In this document: positions 6,912 through 12,340 of the stretch, in pieces | Layout of the letters: every line of letters starts with the position of its first letter | How positions within the stretch are numbered: the first letter of the stretch is position 1 | Source: a bacterium | Lineage (GTDB): Bacteria; Vulcanimicrobiota; Xenobia; Xenobiales; Xenobiaceae | NCBI GenBank assembly: GCA_017444045.1 | Contig: JAFSXO010000340.1 | Coordinates: 1-12,340 of the forward strand | Reading direction: 5' to 3' | Length of the DNA: 12,340 nucleotides | Program-made: the position numbers and the translations under genes | The notes under the pieces: generated by a model | What the model was told of the DNA's origin: nothing | Databases searched by the model: none | Seen by the model: the letters and a program-made list of their open reading frames with translations, nothing else

Positions 6912-8843
6912 TCACTTATATTCAGCTGTAAGGCGGCTATTCCCTGAAGGAATGGCGACCAGCCAGTGCAGTTCTCCGTTGAAGCGCAGGGGACGCACGG
7001 TGGCTGGCCGGCCGTATATTTTTATGTTTTTGGCAGAGCCGTGCAGAAGTATGGCCATACCTGAGGCGGGGGCATATACGATAGCCTGGAGCTCTCCGCT
7101 GTCGGTCCAGCTATGTATGCGGGCGCGGGCACGGCTCTGCATGAAATCCCAATAATCGTTAAAATTGGCCAGCCAGTGGCGATGGGCTGCCGCGGCTTTA
7201 GCTATACTGCTGAGGAATTCGCGGCCCTTTTCTTGGGCCACCCAGCGGTGGGGATGCAGCAGCACGACTATGGCCTGGTGGTAGCTTACGGCGCTTTCTT
7301 CTATCAGCTTTTCTAGATACTCGGCATTGACCCCCGACCAGTTTTCCTGGGTCTCAAAGGGCCATTCCCATACGCCTAAGGGCAGGCCGTTGCTGTCTAT
7401 CGCCTGAAATGGGAGGCCGGTTCCGAATAGGTAGCCGCGGAAGCGGTTGGGCCCATAGCTGCTGTCCATGGCAATGCCCGCTGCGGCCAGATTGCGCCAC
7501 GGCTTGGGGTAGCTGCGTCCCCACAGCAAAAAATGGATGCGGCTGAAATGCGGATTGCGGCGCGGGAAACAGGCGTATTCGCGCTGCTGAATTAGGGGAA
7601 GATAGGGCCAAAATCTGTTCCAGTGCACTCCCCAGGTAATGGCCTGTGAGGCTTTTCCGGTCCAGCCGTTGGGCGCGCAGTATGGCTCGCGGTGTTCTGT
7701 CCAGCGCTGGGCATCGCTTGCGCTGTTGCATATCTGAAAAATGGTAGAGCGCAGCTGCAGTCTGTCTTCCAGCTCCCAAAGCCTGGCAAAGGCTTGGGGG
7801 CCGAGGTTTTCTTCGTCGTGCGTAACAGAAAGTATCCCATCGTAAGCGTAAGGAAAGCGCCACCAGCGCGGCCAAAGGCGCAAAGCCCCGTCGCAGTAGC
7901 CGGCCAGCCAATCTTCAAGCATGTCGGCATAGGGATAATCGTTGTCGATCATGTCGCGGGAAAGCGCCAAATCCTGAGCCTCAACCAGGCTGGGAACTAG
8001 ACCTGTCGTTTCTTGGGCTGTCCAATGCCTGATCGGAACCCCCTGCTGCATGGCCTGCAGGTGAATTCCTAAATCAAAGGCTAAGGTTATTATCCATCCC
8101 CGTCCCACCGAGCGCTGCCATATCGCCGGAGCATTGCCGATGCTTCCCACTTTTTTTATTTTCTGATCGAGCTTCGCTGTAGCGTGAACAAAGGTGAAGA
8201 CTGGCGAAGCTGCCAGGGCGATCTCTGCCTCTTGCGGGCCGCAGTACGGATTATGAGGCATGTTCTCAAAGCTTAGAACGCTGCCCTTTGACGAGCCCCC
8301 GCAGGTGTTTGAAGGCTCGGATTCCAGCACTCCGCCGCTGAGATAGCGCCAAGCTGGCGAGGGCGTCTCTAAAACTAGGCAGCCGCCGTCTTCGGCAAAC
8401 TGATACAGGCAGTGGAGCATTTCGGGGCTGGGGGTGCCGGCTGCCGCGCTGGAAGCTATTATGATCAGGCGTCTCTGCAGAACATCTTTAACGGATAAGC
8501 TGTTCCAGTCCGCAATGGCAAAGCTGTTTCCGGTGGCCTGCTCGAGAAAATTGCTCCAGGCGTAGTTCCAGCTGACCTGCTCGAAATAGCTGGGCGGATT
8601 GACCTGGGTAAGGCTGTCAGGGCTGAGGATGAGAAGTGCATCGCCCGAAGTATCGCGCAGCACCGAGGTGCCCTGCTTTTCGCTTTGATCCGGCCCCGCG
8701 TAAAAAATGGTTATTAAAACCGGTCCCCATGAGCGCAGCCGCTGCCAGTTGAAGCACACTAAAGCTAGCGCGGCCAGTCCGGCAAGGATGATTGCCAGCT
8801 TGAAGAGCGGTTGCTGGCGTAAGTCGCAGTGGCGCTGTGCCAT
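6912..8843 (-). CDS. Membrane-anchored protein with GATase1-like and NodB-like polysaccharide deacetylase domains
   Basis: A 643-residue protein. One N-terminal membrane helix (about 14-31) without a signal-peptidase site suggests an inner-membrane anchor with a periplasmic body. Residues about 66-300 look like a class I glutamine-amidotransferase-type flavodoxin fold (strand RRLIIIA at 124-130, then LYQFAEDGGCLVLETP at 146-161), with no obvious catalytic Cys-His-Glu triad. Residues about 330-565 look like a NodB deacetylase fold. SVTHDEE (339-345) stands where TFDDG usually is, giving metal and base candidates Asp343/Glu344. GVHW (405-408), RIHFLLW (435-441), GIAMDSSYG (456-464) and LLHPHRW (528-534) supply the expected histidines. 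The last 70 residues look like a small beta-rich domain. Family knowledge suggests action on an acetylated sugar polymer; the substrate is unknown. No strong ribosome binding site precedes this ATG, the first in-frame one. It follows 8896-9372 by 52 bp on the same strand. Confidence 0.7.
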   Translation of the reverse strand: MAQRHCDLRQQPLFKLAIILAGLAALALVCFNWQRLRSWGPVLITIFYAGPDQSEKQGTSVLRDTSGDALLILSPDSLTQVNPPSYFEQVSWNYAWSNFLEQATGNSFAIADWNSLSVKDVLQRRLIIIASSAAAGTPSPEMLHCLYQFAEDGGCLVLETPSPAWRYLSGGVLESEPSNTCGGSSKGSVLSFENMPHNPYCGPQEAEIALAASPVFTFVHATAKLDQKIKKVGSIGNAPAIWQRSVGRGWIITLAFDLGIHLQAMQQGVPIRHWTAQETTGLVPSLVEAQDLALSRDMIDNDYPYADMLEDWLAGYCDGALRLWPRWWRFPYAYDGILSVTHDEENLGPQAFARLWELEDRLQLRSTIFQICNSASDAQRWTEHREPYCAPNGWTGKASQAITWGVHWNRFWPYLPLIQQREYACFPRRNPHFSRIHFLLWGRSYPKPWRNLAAAGIAMDSSYGPNRFRGYLFGTGLPFQAIDSNGLPLGVWEWPFETQENWSGVNAEYLEKLIEESAVSYHQAIVVLLHPHRWVAQEKGREFLSSIAKAAAAHRHWLANFNDYWDFMQSRARARIHSWTDSGELQAIVYAPASGMAILLHGSAKNIKIYGRPATVRPLRFNGELHWLVAIPSGNSRLTAEYK

Positions 8844-8895
8844 GGGAATGCTTTGGCTGTTAAATCGGGGATCTCCTACTTAAAATAGCTGCATG

Positions 8896-9372
8896 CTATT
8901 GCTCTTTAGCTTGGCCGTTGCCAATATAAGCGTCTGCCGCGGAGTAAATATACAGCCCGCCCGCGATTATGCCGGGTATAAATGAGAGCTTAAGATAACG
9001 GAGCCCTGTCTCTATACTGCTGGCTTTCTGATCGATGCCGTCGGTTATAATGCTGTAGCTGTTAATTAGCCCCAGCACTACCCATATGCCCCACCACACC
9101 AGGAAAAGGGTAAATATGACGATGATGGCAATACCCTTGGACTTTTGCCCGAGGGCGATCTGTCCCGCGCCTGGGTATACGAAAAGCGAGAGCATGGCGC
9201 ATTGCCCAGGCGTAAGCTTTTTCGGCTTTGAGGCAACCGCGGGCGCGGAGGCATTGCCTGCAGGCTGATGTCCGCTGCACGCAGTCGGCTGATTGCTGGC
9301 TGGCGCGCTTTCAGCTGTTGAATTGTCGGCGCTGGGCTGAGCTTCTGAAGCAGAGGATGGAGTAGTATCCAT
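8896..9372 (-). CDS. Small TM2-like membrane protein with Ser/Pro/Ala-rich N-terminus
   Basis: A 158-residue protein. Residues 1-50 are low-complexity, rich in Ser, Ala, Pro, Gln and Thr, and probably disordered. Residues 51-148 hold about three hydrophobic segments (near 57-74, 80-106 and 129-147). The segment LSLFVYPGAGQIALGQKSKG (61-80) matches the pattern of TM2-type proteins, in which a Pro-Gly-containing helix and a Gly-Gln-Lys-x-Lys-Gly turn join two helices. No enzymatic motif is visible. The ATG at 9372 is the first after an in-frame stop four codons upstream; no clear Shine-Dalgarno sequence precedes it. It is transcribed ahead of the NodB-like gene with a 52-bp gap, so the two may form an operon and share an envelope role. 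Function is unknown. Confidence 0.7.
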   Translation of the reverse strand: MDTTPSSASEAQPSADNSTAESAPASNQPTACSGHQPAGNASAPAVASKPKKLTPGQCAMLSLFVYPGAGQIALGQKSKGIAIIVIFTLFLVWWGIWVVLGLINSYSIITDGIDQKASSIETGLRYLKLSFIPGIIAGGLYIYSAADAYIGNGQAKEQ

Positions 9373-9430
9373 AGTAGAGCTTTATTTTTGGGGAGCACTA
9401 GACAAATCCTGTTGCCAAAGAATGACAGCA

Positions 9431-9485
9431 ATGTCGTCTAGTTATGCAATAACCAAAAGCTCCCCATTATAACTCCCCCTAAAGG
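9431..9485. repeat. Y-shaped extragenic repeat, partial copy R2
   Basis: This 55-bp unit matches 9488-9542 at about 48 of 55 positions, forming a tandem pair with a 57-bp period. It carries the conserved CCCCATTATAACTCCCCCT block but stops after TAAAGG, so it lacks the AGGGGGAG arm and the GTCGC hairpin found in R1 and R3. It looks like a truncated or partly duplicated copy. Confidence 0.8.
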
Positions 9486-9487
9486 TA

Positions 9488-9577
9488 ATGTCGTTTAGTT
9501 AAGCAATGGCCAATGGATCCCCATTATAACTCCCCCTAAAGGATGGCAGGGGGAGAAGTCGCGCCAGCGACAGGGGG
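9488..9577. repeat. Y-shaped palindromic extragenic repeat, copy R3
   Basis: Positions 9499-9556 match R1 (3110-3167) at 57 of 58 bases, in the same orientation. Arms are CTCCCCCT (9530-9537) with AGGGGGAG (9548-9555), and GTCGC (9558-9562) with GCGAC (9567-9571). CCCC (9519-9522) can pair with the final G-run (9573-9577). The second loop differs from R1 (GCCA instead of GACT) while the stem is kept, which suggests the fold matters. It lies about 90 bp before glmS. The rest of the 295-bp gap (9373-9667) is AT-rich with no further gene visible. Confidence 0.85.
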
Positions 9578-9667
9578 AACCAGCTATCAAATGTCGTAGT
9601 TCTAAGGTTAATTTATTGCTGTGTTCAATGCATTAATTTTACTGTTTTTAATGGAAATGGTGTTCAA

Positions 9668-10111
9668 ATGGCGGACGAAAAGAAAGAGACCATAGTTCTC
9701 GGTGTGGTAGGCGCTGACTGCCACGCGGTAGGCAACAAGATCCTGGAGCGGGTCTTTGACGAACAGGGTTTTAAAGTCGTAAATCTGGGAGTAATGGTCT
9801 CGCAGGATGAATTTATCGATGCGGCTATCGAAACCAATGCGCAGGCAATTTTGGTATCCTCGCTTTACGGACAGGGTGAGCTGGACTGCGAGGGGCTGCG
9901 CGAGCGCTGCATTGAGCGGGGTATCGAAGATATTATTCTGTATGTGGGCGGCAATCTGGTTATAGGCAAAGCCGATTATGACGAAACCGAAAGGAAGTTC
10001 AAGGCTATGGGCTATGACCGAGTATTTCGTCCCGACTGCGACCTGATCGAAGCCGCAAATAGCTTGCACCAGGATATACGCGAACGGTTTGGCGAGGGGA
10101 GCGGTAAGTAA
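9668..10111 (+). CDS. glmS: Glutamate mutase (methylaspartate mutase) sigma subunit, cobalamin-binding
   Basis: This is the small B12-binding component of glutamate mutase (EC 5.4.99.1), which with GlmE interconverts L-glutamate and (2S,3S)-3-methylaspartate. The 147 residues follow clostridial GlmS almost end to end: IVLGVVGADCHAVGNKIL (9-26) holds the DxHxxG motif with Asp17, His19 (cobalt ligand) and Gly22. SSLYGQGE (64-71) and VGGNLVIGK (93-101) follow, as expected for a base-off/His-on cobalamin fold. The C-terminal RPDCD (121-125) replaces the usual PPGT-like turn. The ATG at 9668 gives a family-sized N-terminus; a weak GGA lies 12 bases upstream, so initiation may be inefficient. It is first in the glmS-glmL-glmE order, three bases before glmL. 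No cobalamin riboswitch is evident upstream. Confidence 0.96.
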   Translation: MADEKKETIVLGVVGADCHAVGNKILERVFDEQGFKVVNLGVMVSQDEFIDAAIETNAQAILVSSLYGQGELDCEGLRERCIERGIEDIILYVGGNLVIGKADYDETERKFKAMGYDRVFRPDCDLIEAANSLHQDIRERFGEGSGK

Positions 10112-10114
10112 CCT

Positions 10115-11503
10115 GTGGCTTATGTGATGTCTGTTGACATAGGCTCCACCTATACCAAAGGAGCTCTCTTCGGTTACGACGAGAACCGAACAGCGCCTAT
10201 GGAATTGCTGGAGAAATCCGTAACCGCCACAACGGTGGAGCATCTGCCCGCTGGCTTTGAGCGCGTCAGCGCCGAGCTGATGAAGTCGGTGCCGGCAGGG
10301 GCGAGCAGAGATATCAGTATAAGCTTCTCCTCTTCGGCAAAGGGCGGATTGGCTATATATGCTTTGGGAATTGTGCCAGAGCTAACGCTTAAGACAGCTA
10401 AGCTTACAGCTCTTTCCGCAGGCGGAAAGGTCGTCGGCTTTTCTTCCTATAAGCTCACTGCAAAGGATTTGCGCGAGCTGGAAGCCAGCAGTCCCGATGT
10501 AGTTCTGCTGGCCGGCGGCACCAACGGTGGCAACGAGTCCTTCCTGCGCCATAACGCCAAGCAGCTCCTGCGCAGTGATTATCTCCGCCAGCGCGCCACC
10601 ATAGTATTCGCGGGCAACGAGGTGCTGGCCGAGGAAATACCAGAAGAGCTGACTGGCGCGGGCTTTGATGTGCGGGTAGCCGATAACATTATGCCCGAGA
10701 TCGATGCTATAAATCCTCAAAACGCCAGGGAGCATATCCGCGATGTTTTCCTGCAGCGCATTGTTAAGGGAAAAGGGCTCGATGTTCTGGTTAGCAAGGT
10801 TGGAAAATCGCCCAATCCTACGCCGTATGCTGTGATCAGCCTAGTCGAGGCTATCTCTAAATATGCCCCTGATTTCGGCGAGTTTATTCTGATCGATTTG
10901 GGCGGAGCAACTACCGATGTTTACTCTTACGCCCGCGAGCACCATGGCGCTGAGCGCGTGGTGTATCGCGGTCTGCCCGAGCCGATAGTCAAGCGAACCG
11001 TAGAGGGCGACCTGGGAATGCGGGTGTCGGCTCATTCGGTGGCTGATTTCGTAGATGAGGTGACGGCACAGGATCCAGAATTCCGACGGTTTATTGAAAT
11101 CATCAATAACGATACTTCTTATCTGCCCGACGATGAACGGGGCCGCGCTTACGATAGGCTGATGGCTCAAACCTGCATAGACATGGCCTTGCAGCGTCAT
11201 GTCGGCACTCAAAAGCGCGTATTTACAGCTATGGGTGACGCGTTTATTCAGCAGGGCAAGGATTTGCGGGCGGTATCCAAGTTAATCGGTTCGGGCGGTT
11301 ATCTGTCGCGTGCCGATGATTTTATCTACAGCGGCGAGTCTATGGCTGGAGTTGGTGCTTTAAGCAGCGGAGAGCAGGTCTACCTGGTGCCGCAGCATAT
11401 CGATTACTGCCGCGATAGTCAGTATATTTTCCCCCTGCTGGGGAATTTGGTAGACGATTTGGCAGAGCGGGCAGTTTTAACGGCTTTAGAATCATTAACA
11501 TAA
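10115..11503 (+). CDS. glmL: Glutamate mutase accessory protein GlmL (MutL), ASKHA-type ATPase
   Basis: A 462-residue protein of the GlmL/MutL family, unrelated to the DNA mismatch repair MutL. The gene typically lies between those for the two glutamate mutase subunits; a reactivase- or chaperone-like role has been proposed from its resemblance to actin-like ATPases. Visible nucleotide-binding elements are phosphate-1 loop VDIGSTYTKG (7-16), LLAGGTNGG (131-139), phosphate-2 loop LIDLGGATTD (259-268) and GSGGYLS near 397. The start is taken as the GTG at 10115, three bases after the glmS stop, with GAGGGGAG (10094-10101) upstream inside glmS. An ATG at 10127 would also keep the DIGSTYTKG motif. 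The length is normal for the family. Close spacing implies co-transcription and perhaps translational coupling with glmS. Confidence 0.93.
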   Translation: MAYVMSVDIGSTYTKGALFGYDENRTAPMELLEKSVTATTVEHLPAGFERVSAELMKSVPAGASRDISISFSSSAKGGLAIYALGIVPELTLKTAKLTALSAGGKVVGFSSYKLTAKDLRELEASSPDVVLLAGGTNGGNESFLRHNAKQLLRSDYLRQRATIVFAGNEVLAEEIPEELTGAGFDVRVADNIMPEIDAINPQNAREHIRDVFLQRIVKGKGLDVLVSKVGKSPNPTPYAVISLVEAISKYAPDFGEFILIDLGGATTDVYSYAREHHGAERVVYRGLPEPIVKRTVEGDLGMRVSAHSVADFVDEVTAQDPEFRRFIEIINNDTSYLPDDERGRAYDRLMAQTCIDMALQRHVGTQKRVFTAMGDAFIQQGKDLRAVSKLIGSGGYLSRADDFIYSGESMAGVGALSSGEQVYLVPQHIDYCRDSQYIFPLLGNLVDDLAERAVLTALESLT

Positions 11504-11510
11504 GCATTAC

Positions 11511-11543
11511 CAGTGCCATTGAACCATTAAGTTAATGGCATTG
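11511..11543. repeat. Hairpin element, copy B
   Basis: CAGTGCCATT (11511-11520) pairs with AATGGCATTG (11534-11543), with one G-T wobble, around a 13-base loop, GAACCATTAAGTT. Stem and loop match the element at 3287-3323 apart from one substitution and two inserted bases. It starts seven bases after the glmL stop. No T-run follows. Confidence 0.75.
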
Positions 11544-11557
11544 AATATCACTTGAAT

Positions 11558-11596
11558 AGCATTATAAGGCTGGCAATTTGCTAGCTTACCAATGCT
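11558..11596. promoter_or_regulatory. 39-bp interrupted palindrome upstream of glmE
   Basis: AGCATT (11558-11563) and AATGCT (11591-11596) form the outer arms. GCTGGCAA (11569-11576) and TTGCTAGC (11578-11585) form the inner arms, with one G-T pair and a single central T at 11577. The arms are separated by matching five-base spacers (ATAAG and TTACC). The symmetry could be a regulator-binding site or an mRNA hairpin between glmL and glmE. It sits just upstream of a perfect TATAAT. Confidence 0.5.
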
Positions 11597-11613
11597 GTGG
11601 CTGGGTTTTAAAT

Positions 11614-11619
11614 TATAAT
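11614..11619 (+). promoter_or_regulatory. Candidate -10 box of an internal glmE promoter
   Basis: A perfect TATAAT lies 33 bases before the glmE start. No good -35 hexamer lies 16-18 bp upstream (the bases there read near AATGCT), so if it is a promoter it would need an activator. The 39-bp palindrome ends 17 bp before it. This is a motif-level guess in an AT-rich stretch. Confidence 0.35.
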
Positions 11620-11652
11620 TGAACAGCGAGCTAAATGCTGAGGAGCAACACG

Positions 11653-12340
11653 ATGACAACAGATGTTTTGGAAAAGGCTATAAGCGAAGAGGTTTTTTTC
11701 GCCGAGCGCCAGGAGGTACTGCAAACTTGGCCTACCGGAGCAGATGTCGATTTGGATGAGGCCATTGCCTATCAGAAACAGATCGCGCCTGCACGCCGCT
11801 TTTCTGAAGCGCTTCGTAAAGCTGCCGAAGCGAGACAGGTGCTCGTGCAGCCTCGCGCTGGTGTGGCTCTGGTTGATGAACATATAGCTCTGCTGCAAAA
11901 GCTGCAGGAGGACGCCGACCTGCTTCCGTCGACGATCGACGCATACACGCGACTCAATCAGTACGAGGAAGCGCATAAGGGTCTGGAGCGCTCCCGCGCG
12001 GCCGGCCGCTCGCTTCTCAATGGTTTTCCCGCAGTAAATCACGGCGTGAGCGAGTGCCGCCGCGTCGTCGAGAGCCTTAAAAAGCCCGTGCAGGTGCGCC
12101 ATGGCACGCCCGATGCCCGACTGCTGGCAGAGATTACTCTGGCCGCAGGCTTTACCTCGTTTGAGGGCGGGGGCATTTCGTATAACATTCCCTACGCTAA
12201 AAAGGTTCCGCTGGAATGGTCCTTGCATACCTGGCAGTACGTCGATCGTCTGGTGGGATATTACGAGTCTAAAGGTGTCCGCATTAACCGCGAGCCCTTT
12301 GGGCCTTTAACCGGCTCTCTGGTTCCGCCCTGCATTTCCA
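11653..12340 (+). CDS. glmE: Glutamate mutase (methylaspartate mutase) epsilon subunit, 3'-truncated by window
   Basis: This is the catalytic TIM-barrel subunit of glutamate mutase; only the first 229 codons are in the window and the frame is open at the edge. The ATG at 11653 has GAGGAG (11640-11645) seven bases upstream. The translation carries the signature LNGFPAVNHGV (122-132), PVQVRHGTPDARLLAEI (145-161) and GFTSFEGGGISYNIPYAK (166-183). Arg68, Arg100, Arg149, His150, Glu171, Tyr177 and Tyr181 coincide with, or lie within two residues of, residues of the Clostridium cochlearium enzyme that hold and act on the substrate (the arginine claw and active-site glutamate). These matches make the call firm and suggest an active enzyme. 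The gene follows glmL after a 149-bp gap holding two palindromes and a possible -10 box. The rest of the gene and any downstream methylaspartase gene lie outside the window. Confidence 0.96.
   Translation, partial: MTTDVLEKAISEEVFFAERQEVLQTWPTGADVDLDEAIAYQKQIAPARRFSEALRKAAEARQVLVQPRAGVALVDEHIALLQKLQEDADLLPSTIDAYTRLNQYEEAHKGLERSRAAGRSLLNGFPAVNHGVSECRRVVESLKKPVQVRHGTPDARLLAEITLAAGFTSFEGGGISYNIPYAKKVPLEWSLHTWQYVDRLVGYYESKGVRINREPFGPLTGSLVPPCIS

Noticed and set aside
9560..9585. Resemblance to a cobalamin-riboswitch B12 box upstream of glmS (GCGACAGGGGGAACCAGC)
   Set aside because: The match needs inserted bases, the other conserved riboswitch segments are absent, and most of the sequence belongs to the dispersed repeat also found after rapA.
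10094..10127. Programmed frameshift or fusion between glmS and glmL
   Set aside because: glmS ends with a clean TAA and glmL starts three bases later; both have family-typical lengths.
11608..12228. 206-codon ORF on the - strand over glmE
   Set aside because: The + strand carries unmistakable GlmE active-site motifs; the antisense reading is a shadow.

Overview
The window looks like a chromosomal segment of a gut-type anaerobic or facultative gammaproteobacterium. The evidence is a RapA-type RNA polymerase recycling ATPase (a mainly gammaproteobacterial protein), tRNAs with encoded CCA ends and E. coli-like sequences, a consensus sigma-70 stable-RNA promoter, and a coenzyme-B12-dependent glutamate mutase cluster typical of amino-acid-fermenting anaerobes. 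A Succinivibrionaceae/Aeromonadales-like host would fit, but this is inference; no 16S or other marker is present. Base composition is moderate (roughly 50-55% GC by eye), with GC-rich genes and AT-rich gaps.

Layout. 1-393: non-coding leader with a 91-bp direct repeat (1-91 and 245-335). 394-3108 (+): rapA. 3109-3340: non-coding, containing a Y-shaped palindromic repeat, a GCTAAC-containing repeat and a 12-bp-stem hairpin just before the next ribosome binding site. 3341-5245 (+): membrane glycosyltransferase of the GT-C/PMT (ArnT-like) class with a TTG start. 5265-5714 (+): tRNA operon Pro(TGG)-Arg(TCT)-His(GTG)-Lys(TTT), with a near-consensus promoter and a strong intrinsic terminator. 5794-6876 (+): zinc alcohol/aldehyde dehydrogenase of the YahK/cinnamyl-alcohol-dehydrogenase type. 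9372-6912 (-): a probable two-gene unit, a small TM2-like membrane protein followed by a membrane-anchored protein that joins a GATase1-like region to a NodB-like polysaccharide deacetylase domain. 9373-9667: repeat-rich gap. 9668-12340 (+): glmS-glmL-glmE, with glmE cut by the window edge.

Functionally, GlmS (B12-binding sigma subunit) and GlmE (catalytic epsilon subunit) form glutamate mutase, which interconverts L-glutamate and (2S,3S)-3-methylaspartate, the first step of the mesaconate route of glutamate fermentation. GlmL is the conserved ASKHA-ATPase-like partner encoded between them. The remaining genes look like independent housekeeping or envelope functions.

The least ordinary part of the window is its non-coding DNA. 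At least four families of short dispersed repeats or palindromes sit in the gaps: the 91-bp repeat, the Y-shaped element, the GCTAAC element, and the TGCCAT/ATGGCA hairpin. Three of the four have copies in different intergenic regions; the 91-bp repeat has both copies in the single gap before rapA. An extra 39-bp interrupted palindrome lies just upstream of glmE. No CRISPR array, transposase, phage gene or convincing B12 riboswitch was seen.
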